From the NCBI RefSeq assembly GCF_023910635.1, contig NZ_JAAVVZ010000023.1:1-39702 (forward strand): a stretch of DNA of 39,702 bases, given 5' to 3'. The DNA is from Sphingorhabdus sp. (GTDB lineage: Bacteria; Pseudomonadota; Alphaproteobacteria; Sphingomonadales; Sphingomonadaceae). Below the pieces are notes generated by a model. The model was not told the DNA's origin, did not search any database, and saw only the letters and a program-made list of their open reading frames with translations. Of this stretch, positions 16,766 to 25,720 are shown piece by piece (position 1 is the stretch's first letter; every line of letters starts with the position of its first letter). The position numbers and the translations under genes are program-made.

Positions 16766-19363
16766 ATGAAAATCTCAAAAATGCGCCTTTTAGCAACAAC
16801 AGCGCCGCTAGCAGCAGTGCTGCTTAGCACGCCATCATATGCGCAAGAAGAAACTAGCGACGGCGCAGGCATTGAAGAAATCATTGTTACCGCCCAGCGC
16901 CGCGAAGAAAATTTGCAGGATGTGCCAATCTCTGTCTCGGCTTTTAGCGCAGAGCAAATTGTACAAAAGGGCCTGAATGACGTTTCTCGCCTTGAAGGCC
17001 TAGTGCCTGGCTTCACCTTTGGAAAATCCGGCGTTGACGCGCGGCCCGCAATTCGCGGGGTTCGCACAGAAAGCGTCGATGTCAACGCTGACACAACAAT
17101 CGGCATGTTCATCGATGGCATTTATCAGTCGCGCGCATCGCAAGCGACTTTGGGCTTCATCGACCTAGAGCGCGTTGAAGTGCAGCGTGGACCGCAAGGA
17201 ACGCTTTATGGACGCAACACCTTTGGCGGCAACATTTCGATTGTTTCAGCCCGCCCAGATTTCTCGGGATATTACGGCGGCGCCGATCTGACAATTGGTG
17301 ATAACAGCCAGGTTCGGCTATCCGGTTACTTAAATGCACCGCTTAGCGACACCGTGGCGCTTCGTTTTGCCGGCGGATATGAAAAGTCCGATGGATTTGT
17401 GAAGAATGTCAATCCAACGGGTGGAAACCTGTTTGACGACGATAATAAATACGTCCGTGCTTCGCTCAGATTGCAGCCAACTGAAAATCTCACTGCCGTG
17501 CTTAAATTCGACTATGCACGGCGGGGCGGCAATGGCGGCTCGGCATTCGGATATAAGCTTGTTGGCAGTTATTTTCATGTGCCTTCGAACCAGCAGTTGT
17601 TCAACGCAACACCAGTCATCCTGAATACGCGCGGTGGCAATCGCGATGGTATTGTCGATGCTCCGCTACCGACAGACCAGGGCATTCCTTTGTTTGCTGC
17701 AGGCAATCCGTACTTGATCAACAACGAGTATCGCGGCGCGCTTGATCTGCGCAACACAGGTTGGTCGTCCAATATCGCTTATGATTTTGGTGCGGTGACG
17801 TTGAAGTCAATCACTGGTTACTCGGATTTTGAAACAACGCGGACGCAAGATACTGATTTTTCGAGCAGCCAGATTGGTGCGGATTACCAGTTCACCTCGG
17901 CGAAGACGTTAAGCCAAGAGCTACAACTTGTCTCCAATGGCAGTGGACCGCTTGAGTATGTGGTTGGTGCCTATTTCTTCAAGGACAAGCTTAATGGCAC
18001 CTTTATAAATGAACAATTCGTTCAGGTTGTCCCTGGCGACACACGGCCCCCCGCGGTGCGCCAAAGCGGAGGTTTTTATCAGGAGTTTCGTGCGGAGACG
18101 GAGTCACTCGCGGCTTATGCGCAGGCCAGCTATGCCATCACGGAAAAGTTGAAGCTAACCGGCGGCATCCGTTATACACGCGATAAGAAGGACTTCCAAT
18201 TCGCCAATGCCAATGAGGTGCTTCCCTTTGTTGGCGGTGCCCCTGTGGGTACAGCAATCACGCTGCGTACAGGCAATATTCCAGCCGCTTCCTTTGGTGT
18301 CCAAGGAGCGCCAACTAATTGTACCTACACGACTTTACCTGCGCCTCAGCCCGGCTTCCGTTGCTTGCCAGCAGATACGACGCGTTTTGTGGGGGCGACG
18401 TTTAACGCCGCGACCTTTAAAAAGGCCACTTGGCGCGTTGGGCTAGATTATCAAGTCGCCGATGACAGCTTGTTATATGCCTCGGCATCCACGGGTTTCA
18501 GTTCGGGCGGGTTTAATGGCAGTCAGGCTGCTGCAGCACTCGGGCGTTCAACCTTTGCACCACAAACTGTAACAGCGTTTGAAATTGGTTCGAAAAACCG
18601 GTTCGCAGACAACAGCGTCCAGCTTAACCTTTCAGCCTTCTACAACCGCTATGCTAGTTTGCAGGAGCAGCGGCAAATTCCAGTTGGCAATACGACGCTG
18701 TCCATTATTGAAAATAGCGGCAAGGCTCGGTCTTACGGCGCGGAGCTTGAGGCAATCTGGAAACCGGTCGATGCGTTGACACTTAACGCCAGCTTTGCAT
18801 ACCTCAATGCAGAGTATACCGAATATGACCAAGTTGCAGCGCCATTTGGAACGTCGATTTTGGTGCCGGATGCAACCGCACCAGCAACGATCGTTAATGG
18901 CGTCACCATCGCTCCAGCTGGTCAAAAGCGCTTGTTCGCTGTTGGTTACAATTGTGGGCTAATTCCGGGTACGGGTGGTGCTGGACAACCTGGAGCAGCA
19001 TATGGTTGTGACTTGAGCGGAAACAAAATTGCGCATTCACCGGAATATGCAGGCTCAGTTTCGGCTCAATATGATATTGATCTTGGCAGTGCCGGAAAGC
19101 TCTCGCCTTATGTACAGGTGAATTTCTCAGGCGCATTCTTCGGCCAGGCGATCAATTCCATTCTTGATCAGCAGTCTTCTTTTGCCAAGGTCGATCTTCG
19201 GCTGACTTGGGAATATAATGATCGTTATTCTATCCAAGGATTTGTGACGAATTTAACTAATGAAGCAACTGCCACGCGTTTCGTTTATGGCGGCGGCGGC
19301 AACCTTCAGGCGAGCTATGCCCCTCCTAGGCTGTGGGGTGTTCGTGGCAGCGTCAAATTCTAA
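16766..19363 (+). CDS. TonB-dependent outer-membrane receptor
   Basis: An 865-residue receptor with a signal peptide at residues 1-27 (ending SYA|QEE). The TonB-box-like segment IEEIIVTAQRREE follows, then a plug domain with RGPQGTLYGRNTFGG, and a long beta-barrel ending in Phe (RGSVKF). AAGGAGGGG lies ten bases upstream of the ATG. Two LacI-type operators precede it, so it is the probable outer-membrane entry point for the substrate degraded by the LacI-controlled locus. A strong terminator follows at 19387, so it is the last gene of its unit. Substrate unknown. Confidence 0.94.
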   Translation: MKISKMRLLATTAPLAAVLLSTPSYAQEETSDGAGIEEIIVTAQRREENLQDVPISVSAFSAEQIVQKGLNDVSRLEGLVPGFTFGKSGVDARPAIRGVRTESVDVNADTTIGMFIDGIYQSRASQATLGFIDLERVEVQRGPQGTLYGRNTFGGNISIVSARPDFSGYYGGADLTIGDNSQVRLSGYLNAPLSDTVALRFAGGYEKSDGFVKNVNPTGGNLFDDDNKYVRASLRLQPTENLTAVLKFDYARRGGNGGSAFGYKLVGSYFHVPSNQQLFNATPVILNTRGGNRDGIVDAPLPTDQGIPLFAAGNPYLINNEYRGALDLRNTGWSSNIAYDFGAVTLKSITGYSDFETTRTQDTDFSSSQIGADYQFTSAKTLSQELQLVSNGSGPLEYVVGAYFFKDKLNGTFINEQFVQVVPGDTRPPAVRQSGGFYQEFRAETESLAAYAQASYAITEKLKLTGGIRYTRDKKDFQFANANEVLPFVGGAPVGTAITLRTGNIPAASFGVQGAPTNCTYTTLPAPQPGFRCLPADTTRFVGATFNAATFKKATWRVGLDYQVADDSLLYASASTGFSSGGFNGSQAAAALGRSTFAPQTVTAFEIGSKNRFADNSVQLNLSAFYNRYASLQEQRQIPVGNTTLSIIENSGKARSYGAELEAIWKPVDALTLNASFAYLNAEYTEYDQVAAPFGTSILVPDATAPATIVNGVTIAPAGQKRLFAVGYNCGLIPGTGGAGQPGAAYGCDLSGNKIAHSPEYAGSVSAQYDIDLGSAGKLSPYVQVNFSGAFFGQAINSILDQQSSFAKVDLRLTWEYNDRYSIQGFVTNLTNEATATRFVYGGGGNLQASYAPPRLWGVRGSVKF

Positions 19364-19386
19364 GCAACTTGACGACGGTTGATTTT

Positions 19387-19416
19387 AAAGGGCGGAGCTC
19401 AGGCTCCGCCCTTTTT
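19387..19416 (+). terminator. Strong intrinsic terminator after the receptor
   Basis: A perfect 12-base-pair stem (AAAGGGCGGAGC at 19387-19398, GCTCCGCCCTTT at 19403-19414) with a TCAG loop and a run of five T ending at 19416. It lies 24 bases after the receptor stop codon. Confidence 0.93.
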
Positions 19417-19652
19417 ATATGGTGTGCCAAAAGAGACTGAAAATGGTCGCGCAGATAGATATTGGTCAGTCAAAAACGAAAGAGCATGAAATGTTTGTTG
19501 GTAACCCGGCGCTTACTTCAATGCCAATTCCACCAATGTGTGAGGCTCAGAAAAATTAAAACTATGCCGTGAAGCTCACAACGATATTTTTCTAGATGTC
19601 GTTTAATTATGTATCACAGCTCAAAATCTATCGGTCAGATAAAGGTTCAACG

Positions 19653-21023
19653 ATGATTTCAATACTTGACCTTTTCAGGATCGGCGTTGGCCCATCGAGT
19701 TCTCATACTGTCGGTCCGATGAGAATTGCGCGAAGGTTTGTGTCCACGTTAGATCAACAAGGCAAGTTGTCATCAATTTCACGGATACATGTTCAATTAC
19801 AGGGGTCTCTAGCTTTGACCGGAGTAGGTCATGGCTCGCCGATAGCCAGTGTGCTCGGACTTCTTGGGGCAGAACCACAAACCGTAGATCCTGATGCCGT
19901 GGAAAAAATTCTCGCTGAGCCGAAGGCCGGGACGCTCAGGCTGCTGGGAAAGCATGTAATAAAATTCGACATGATGAACGACATCGAGCTTGCGTGCCAT
20001 ATAACGCCGCGTCAGCATCCCAATGGGATGAGGCTCCGCGCGTACGGCACTGAATCGCTGATTGCAGACGAAACCTACTTCTCGACCGGTGGTGGGTTCA
20101 TTGCGACACTTGCGCAGATTGAATCGCCCACGCAAGCCGACTTGGTGACGGGCAGCTGTGCAGTCACTTATCCTTTCTCGTCTGGGGCCCAGCTCTTGGC
20201 GTCGTGCCAAAATGCCTCATTGGATATCGCATCGCTTATTCTGGCCAATGAAGAAGCATGGCGGTCACCAAAGGAAACTAACGAAGGTATCGATGCACTC
20301 GTGTCAGCCATGCTCAGCTGTATCGATCGGGGACTACGCAGTGAGGGCGAGCTTCCTGGAGGATTACAGGTTCGAAGGAGAGCGCCTGGACTTTGGCGCA
20401 AACTTGAGGCGAGCCAAAGGCCGAACGAAAGTGAAGCGTTACTTGATTGGCTGAATGTATTTGCCATGGCTGTGAACGAAGAAAATGCATCTGGCGGACG
20501 TGTTGTGACGGCACCGACTAACGGCGCAGCAGGGATCATCCCAGCCTTAATACGTCACTACTGTAATGGGCAAGAGCGGGATCCGGAGATGGCACGGCGG
20601 TTCATTCTTACGGCGGGTGGCATAGGATTACTATACAAGCAGCGCGCGTCTATCTCGGGCGCAGAAATGGGTTGCCAGGGTGAGGTTGGCGTCGCTTGCT
20701 CTATGGCTGCCGCTGGTTTGGCAGCAGTATGGGGTGGCACCCCCGAGCAAGTGGCTTCTGCAGCTGAAATCGGTATGGAGCATAACCTTGGCCTGACTTG
20801 CGATCCAGTAGGCGGGTTGGTGCAGATACCGTGTATTGAGCGTAATGCCATCGGGGCGGTGAAAGCAGTCAACGCTGCTCGTTTGGCACTGCACAGTCAC
20901 GAAACACCAAAAGTTTCGCTCGATCAAGTCATCGAAACGATGCGCCAAACCGGCCTGGATATGTCCTCCAAGTATAAGGAAACTAGCCTAGGTGGGTTGG
21001 CAGTCAATGTCGTCGCATGTTAA
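19653..21023 (+). CDS. sdaA: L-serine ammonia-lyase (iron-sulfur serine dehydratase)
   Basis: A 456-residue cytoplasmic enzyme converting L-serine to pyruvate and ammonia with a 4Fe-4S cluster. The N-terminal domain has [13 protein letters not shown]. The C-terminal catalytic domain has [18 protein letters not shown] and [12 protein letters not shown], giving the C-x10-C ligand spacing of the family. The start at ATG 19653 has AAAGG eight bases upstream and gives the usual family length; the frame is open for 19 more codons upstream without support. It stands alone after the terminator at 19387 and is not obviously linked to the LacI locus, although pyruvate formation would be compatible. Confidence 0.95.
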   Translation: MISILDLFRIGVGPSSSHTVGPMRIARRFVSTLDQQGKLSSISRIHVQLQGSLALTGVGHGSPIASVLGLLGAEPQTVDPDAVEKILAEPKAGTLRLLGKHVIKFDMMNDIELACHITPRQHPNGMRLRAYGTESLIADETYFSTGGGFIATLAQIESPTQADLVTGSCAVTYPFSSGAQLLASCQNASLDIASLILANEEAWRSPKETNEGIDALVSAMLSCIDRGLRSEGELPGGLQVRRRAPGLWRKLEASQRPNESEALLDWLNVFAMAVNEENASGGRVVTAPTNGAAGIIPALIRHYCNGQERDPEMARRFILTAGGIGLLYKQRASISGAEMGCQGEVGVACSMAAAGLAAVWGGTPEQVASAAEIGMEHNLGLTCDPVGGLVQIPCIERNAIGAVKAVNAARLALHSHETPKVSLDQVIETMRQTGLDMSSKYKETSLGGLAVNVVAC

Positions 21024-21320
21024 CCGACTCCCAAGAATAGTTGAAAATTGTCGAACGAGTGTGCGTTTTTGCCATCAAGTGGATATCTTGGGTATACCAT
21101 TTATTTCTGAAGTGGGCGGCGGCAATGTTCCGTTTAGGGCTGCAAAGCAGACAGACCGCTTACGGCCCAATTCAGGTCATCATTATGAGACTGGTGCCAT
21201 CATCTCCGCTGCGGCAGCTTTTAGGCGACCGTCACCACCTTCTGAACGACGACAACTGGGTGGAGTCCAGACAGGCAGTCTTTGAAAAAAACACCCTGCC
21301 AATAGCAGACCTTGTTTTGA
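21024..21320. other. Spacer between convergent genes
   Basis: No credible gene. The string GGCAGCTTTTAGG at 21213-21225 repeats one at 212-224, and the surrounding text looks like degenerate sphingomonad intergenic sequence. No clear hairpin with a T-run was found. Confidence 0.45.
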
Positions 21321-22556
21321 TCAAATTACTGTCTGAATGGCGTCAATGATGGCATCGACATCGGCAGATGGATTAGCTGCCACACATCTCAGCCATTGGG
21401 TTCCTGCAACTGTCGTTTTTGAAGCAAGTCCGACAGGCAATGCGGCCGAAAGTTGGTCAACTGTCTTGTTACGTGGACGCCAGACAACGACGCCGGTTTC
21501 AGGATGGCCAAGCAATTCTAGTCGCGGGTCTTCTTCGACAAAGGCGGCAAATTTTTCTGCTGCCGCCATGCAAGTGTCAAGTCGCGACGCGAGTCCATCG
21601 CGACCCCAGGCCAATAATGTCGCGAAAAGCGGCACGGCTGTCGCACCATGTGATCCCAACAAACCAATGTTGGGCGCAGCGAGATAAGGTCCGCCGAAGG
21701 ACAGCGCCGAATGCGCCATCGCCGCATCGCGAAAAAAAACTAATGCAGATTCTTTAGGCTGAAAGAGCCACTTGTGCGCAGAAACTGCCACCGAGTCCGC
21801 TAATTCGATTCCATCGAGTGTCCCGGCATATTTTTTACTCAAGCGCAGTGGCCCCGCCCATGCGGCGTCAACATGCGTCCATGCTGCTGAGCCTGCCAAA
21901 TGTAACGGATCGATAACGCCGGTCGATGTAGCACCTGCAACGAGAACGAGGCAGGCGCGATCTAATCCCGCAACCGCGTCAGGCAGGAGCCGGCCTTGAC
22001 CGTCCGTTGGCAGCGGCCGAAAACGTAAACCAAGCAGTCGTGCCGACTTCTCGACCGAAACATGCGCCGTGTCTGGGGCGACGACCTCATTAACCCCTCG
22101 AAGTTCGCGTGCAGCCCAAAGCGCAGTCAGGTTTGCAACCGTTGACCCTGGCACCATGTGACCGCCGTCCATCCCGAAAAATGGGGCAAGCCACGCAACG
22201 GTGCGTTCTTCGATTTTACGTGCCATTGGCGCGGTTGCGGGATGTAAGAGATTCTGATTTAGCCGTGCGTTCCAAAACGTCATCGCCCACGTCAGCCACG
22301 GTGTTGGCGGGTCCATGTGCGCGAAGGACAATTCGTTATCAAGCCGATGAGCACCGCCAAGCACCAACGCGGCGAGATCGGGCAACAATTCCCGCTCGCC
22401 TGCACCAGTATCGGGCAGATATGTAGGCAGGGTGTCAAAGGCCAAAGCGGGATCGCTTGGCGCCTGTTCGATAAGGTGTCGGACCGCTTCCAAAAGAGCA
22501 TCATTTTCAGCGACAAATGATTCATCGGTGGTGTAGAGGTTAGGCTGGGACGGCAT
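21321..22556 (-). CDS. PLP-dependent decarboxylase-fold enzyme (group II amino-acid decarboxylase-like)
   Basis: A 411-residue fold-type I pyridoxal-phosphate enzyme. The cofactor lysine is Lys262 in VSAHKWLFQPKES, the usual HKW context of group II decarboxylases. The PLP-pyridine aspartate is Asp230 in HVDAAWAG. It is shorter than the usual 470-500 residues of DOPA or diaminobutyrate decarboxylases, and could be an aminotransferase- or aldolase-like member. The gene is convergent with sdaA and shows no operon partner. The fold is certain; the amino-acid substrate is unknown. Confidence 0.85.
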   Translation of the reverse strand: MPSQPNLYTTDESFVAENDALLEAVRHLIEQAPSDPALAFDTLPTYLPDTGAGERELLPDLAALVLGGAHRLDNELSFAHMDPPTPWLTWAMTFWNARLNQNLLHPATAPMARKIEERTVAWLAPFFGMDGGHMVPGSTVANLTALWAARELRGVNEVVAPDTAHVSVEKSARLLGLRFRPLPTDGQGRLLPDAVAGLDRACLVLVAGATSTGVIDPLHLAGSAAWTHVDAAWAGPLRLSKKYAGTLDGIELADSVAVSAHKWLFQPKESALVFFRDAAMAHSALSFGGPYLAAPNIGLLGSHGATAVPLFATLLAWGRDGLASRLDTCMAAAEKFAAFVEEDPRLELLGHPETGVVVWRPRNKTVDQLSAALPVGLASKTTVAGTQWLRCVAANPSADVDAIIDAIQTVI

Positions 22557-23189
22557 GTGTAGGCAATAGCATCTGGTGACATTTAATCACGATAAAATGC
22601 TCGTCCGTTTGATCTTACGATTAAAACTCATGCCTGCTTTCGAGCGTCGCCATTCGATCCGGTAACATCTCGAATTGGGTATTTGCTGAAGTTCCGCTTT
22701 GCGCCCCCGTTGTTCCGAAAGCAGGCAGTCGGCTCCCGGCCCAATTTCGGCCTGTCCGTATGACTCAGACAAATGTCCACTTTCGGGATGTGACTTGGCC
22801 GCCGGAAATGTCCGCAATGTTGTCGTGTCCGGACAGGCAGATTTCAGGGGAGAAGCTTAAAAAGCCGACGTTGAAGCTGCCGGCCCCTTCAACGGCGGTT
22901 CCCGCTAACTTTGCGGACGTTCGCATGAACAAACAGGGTCCCTAATAGCTGCCGTCCGTTAACGCACTCAGGCCAGAACATTTATGACTACAATTAGGCC
23001 GAATGCGGAAGGGCTGCTTTGGGTGGCCACCTACTTACATGCGGCCTTAAGTCATCGGCACGGAGGGCCAATTGGCATTGGGTGGCTCAGCCTTGATCAC
23101 CCAGTAAACGTAACATGTGAGCGGTGTGATTATATGGTTCAAGTAATCTGCGTTGGCTGAAACCCGTTCGGTACACTGATCGCCAAAGT
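22557..23189. other. Gene-free stretch next to hipBA
   Basis: No credible gene. The segment around 22770-22860 (AATGTCC, ACTTTCGGG, GGAAATGTCCGC, GGCAGATTTCAGGGGAG) resembles the degenerate non-coding repeats often seen between sphingomonad genes. No transposase remnant or tRNA is visible. Confidence 0.45.
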
Positions 23190-24489
23190 CTAGCGAAGAC
23201 GCAGTTCGGGGCTATCACCCGTTTTAAAGTTGTCGGGCAAACCCTCAAATGCGAAGGGGTTGAGAAATTGCCGACGCCATAAGAAGGCGCGTTCGGCCTC
23301 GCCGAGTTGCGCTTCGTCGCAGACCGCTGTCCATTGGGCTTTGATGCGCGTGATCTGTTGCACGATTAAGGCGCGCGCGCGCACATCACTAAGCAGAAAT
23401 ACCGGCGCGGCTTCTAGGCATAGCGACAATTGGCTCATACGACGGTTGCCGAGGATAAACATAGCTTGCGTCGCCTCTCCGTCCGTCCGGCCCTGCGGGC
23501 ATATATCATAGGCGGGAGTTAGCCGAAGCGATTTTCCATCCCAAAATGCAGCATGGTTGCGCGCATGATCATCGGTATTGCCGCACAATATATTGAATAT
23601 GATGCGCGCAAACAGTTCGGTTAGTGTTTCCACAGGATCATCGAAGCGGTGACGGATGATGGTCGCCAGTTCCTCATAACTTGCGTAGCGCGCTTCCGTT
23701 TCATCAAGGTCGAACATTGTCAATGCCGAGACAATGCCCCGACGCAACCAGCTTCCGTCGCTAGAAACGCGGTCGAAACGTTCGATCAGCAATACGTCTT
23801 TGCCGAGCGCATTAGCGAGCTTGACCGGTGCAACGGCAAGGCCGACGTGCTCCGCAAGACGCATGGCTACAAATTCGGCCTTCACCACATTGTAAAGGTC
23901 GGTCGTCGCCGAGAATTTCGCAATGTACTTCTTGTCGTCGTCGTCGATGAGCGCTTTGGGACGGGCACCCCCAAGTGACGAGCCATGCTGCAATGCCTGG
24001 TCGAGTTCGGGCGTAAGGTGCACGCCTTTTTCGACTCGCTCAGCAGACTCCATAAGTTCGGCAAGCTTGGCGTTCTTGCGTTGGCGCGGTATATAGTCGG
24101 TCGGTGAGCGCTGGAAGTCGAGCATACCGATGCGGTCGGAGCCGGATTCCAGCAAGTAGGTTAACTCGTCCAGATCGATTTGCGCTGCTTCGTCACCCTT
24201 CAGGCCTGTCACGCGGTTGATGATGACGCGCCGCCCCCATGCGTCGGGCGAGCCGTCGCGGATGCTGCTGGGTAGCAGCATCTTGTTGTGAGTTTCGATG
24301 GCGCCGGCGCGCAGCGGTAATTCGGGGTCATAAATGGCGATCGCGTCGGCGCGTGCTAGATAACTTTGGCCATAATTAAAGGTCAGCCGCCCATTGCGCG
24401 CGCGCTAACCGTCCGGCGACAACGGGCTGGGTTGCGTCGGGAAGCTAAATCCACACGAACGCCTCTTCGATACGATTTTCAGAAGTCAT
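23190..24489 (-). pseudogene. hipA: hipA toxin kinase gene, broken by a stop codon and a frameshift
   Basis: HipA is a serine/threonine kinase toxin that inactivates glutamyl-tRNA synthetase in the known E. coli case. The original ATG (24489) overlaps the hipB stop by 11 bases, the usual arrangement. From there the reading is VWI, TAG (24447-24445), LPDATQPVVAGRLARA. The TAG stands where the family has Trp (VWIWLP). The frame is then lost in a (GC)5 run at 24396-24405 and continues one frame over as NGRLTFNYGQSYLARADA. The downstream 363 codons (ATG 24281 to 23190) are open and keep GGARPK, KYIAKF, the catalytic NTDDHARNHA and YDICPQ. Either it is dead, or a short form is made from an internal start. 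A sequencing error could explain the frameshift but hardly both lesions. Confidence 0.85.
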
Positions 24490-24829
24490 CTTTCACCTCG
24501 TTGCGCGCTTTATGGATGGCTTTTGGAAGCAGGCGAAGTTTGTCCTCTTGTTCGACGAGAAGCGTGGTGAGGCCGTTTCGGTCGCTTTCAAAGAGCGGGA
24601 CGCCAACGATGGTGGCGGCCTCGAATACCAAGCCGATGCCGCAGCGCGGATCGCCCTGCTCGATACGACGCATCATGTCGCGCGACACGCCGGCGCGCGT
24701 GGCCAATTCTTCCATGCTAAGTCTACGTTCGATCCGGTGGATGCGAATGAGCTGGCCAAGTAAAGCAACGGCTTCCCTGCCGTAGCGGGAATAGGAACGG
24801 GGAACGGATTTACTGCGCTCGATAGTCAT
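24479..24829 (-). CDS. hipB: HipB-like XRE-family antitoxin/repressor
   Basis: A 116-residue protein with an XRE/Cro helix-turn-helix at about residues 27-80 (LSMEELATRAGVSRDMMRRI). It precedes hipA with an 11-base overlap, as in hipBA operons. In that family HipB binds HipA and represses the operon. AGAAAGG stands nine bases before the ATG. The gene appears intact although its partner is broken. Its likely promoter (24856-24884) and two operator-like repeats lie directly upstream. The C-terminal tail beyond residue 95 is charged, as in other HipB proteins. Confidence 0.9.
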   Translation of the reverse strand: MTIERSKSVPRSYSRYGREAVALLGQLIRIHRIERRLSMEELATRAGVSRDMMRRIEQGDPRCGIGLVFEAATIVGVPLFESDRNGLTTLLVEQEDKLRLLPKAIHKARNEVKDDF

Positions 24830-24855
24830 AAGGATGCCTTTCTTTATCCTTGCGA

Positions 24856-24884
24856 ACCATACCTCAACATGAAGGTGGTGTCAA
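24856..24884 (-). promoter_or_regulatory. Sigma-70-type promoter of hipBA
   Basis: On the minus strand, TTGACA (24884-24879) is followed after exactly 17 bases by TATGGT (24861-24856). This is a near-consensus housekeeping promoter about 27 bases upstream of the hipB start. Confidence 0.7.
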
Positions 24885-24890
24885 GAAAAC

Positions 24891-24936
24891 GGCTTAGATA
24901 TAAGTCATATAGCTATTTACGGCTTATACGTAAGTC
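24891..24936. promoter_or_regulatory. Two HipB operator-like sites
   Basis: GGCTTA-N4-TAAGTC occurs at 24891-24906 and again at 24921-24936. The starts are 30 bases apart, about three helical turns, so both would face the same side of the helix. Each is an imperfect palindrome with one mismatch between arms. They sit just upstream of the hipBA -35 element. HipB binding is inferred from the arrangement. Confidence 0.65.
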
Positions 24937-25630
24937 TTTGCAGATGGATATTGCTATGACGACACTCCGTCCGGAGTGCTTGTCGTCAACGGCCTCCTCG
25001 TTCGATACGGCCTTTCCGAGGTTTAACCAACGCGGTTCTGCGCTCGCTAAGGCGCCCGAGTTGCAGTTTTCCTTAGCCGCATTCCGGCGGGTTTCTCATT
25101 ACGCTAAAATAGCAGTCGTTCCCGCGGAAAAGTTGACCCGCCGAAAGCGGACCTTTGTTAACCAGTCCTCTGCGTAGGAGTTTGGCAGGACCCGCCTTAG
25201 TTGAGACGCTCCACCAATTTAGCAAACTATAGAGTTACAACCGATTCCAGGAAGAAGGGCAAACCTGACGACGCAAATTTCATCACTCTGTAGATATCGC
25301 TTTGCAAAGGCGCGATGTCTCTGCTTTGTCCTAAGTGGATTGGCCCCCACATGCAGTTGATAGATTCTGAAAATGCGAGAACACTAGCGCTCCACCTATC
25401 GCAATTGCATCGTTAGAAACCGACCCGCATAGGTAAAGATTCTTTGCTACTGGCATTAACTTGCGTTCGGTCGGTTGACCGGTCTGCCGGAACTTTTAAC
25501 GTAATCTTACGTCCGCAGGACCGCGAAATGATAAGACGACGCTGTTTATCGAACGTGCGAGTTAAAGCCTTCCACGTGCGATACCCAGATGCGCCAAATG
25601 TTCGCACAGCCATATCGCTGATTCAAAGAT
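24937..25630. other. Long gene-free stretch before the amino-sugar locus
   Basis: No credible gene on either strand. A long imperfect hairpin lies at 24958-24987: GACGACACTCCG pairs with CGGAGTG and TCGTC around a CTTG bulge. Short palindromes follow near 25473 (CGGTC-GGTT-GACCG) and 25500 (CGTAA-TC-TTACG). A fragment CGAAAGCGGAC near 25142 resembles common sphingomonad intergenic filler. None can be given a function. Confidence 0.45.
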
Positions 25631-25650
25631 ATTGGTATTAAAATGGTATT
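25631..25650. promoter_or_regulatory. Amino-sugar regulon operator, copy A
   Basis: ATTGGTATTAAAATGGTATT, two TGGTATT units at an 11-base period. The same arrangement occurs at 34255 and 39497. It lies 71 bases before the receptor that begins the nag/mur operon. The GntR/UTRA protein at 31014 is the likely binder. Confidence 0.7.
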
Positions 25651-25720
25651 GCATAATTTTTACAGGCACGTTACGTCGTGGCAACTCGATCGAAAGCTAT
25701 AACGGGAAGGGAGTTTGGGC

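Noticed and set aside
23190-25000. A mobile genetic island around hipBA
   Set aside because: No integrase, transposase, tRNA or flanking direct repeat is visible; a lone toxin-antitoxin pair is not enough.
25413-25641. Two short overlapping open frames on opposite strands before the third receptor
   Set aside because: They are near mirror images of each other, lack ribosome-binding sites and family features, and fall in a region with palindromes.
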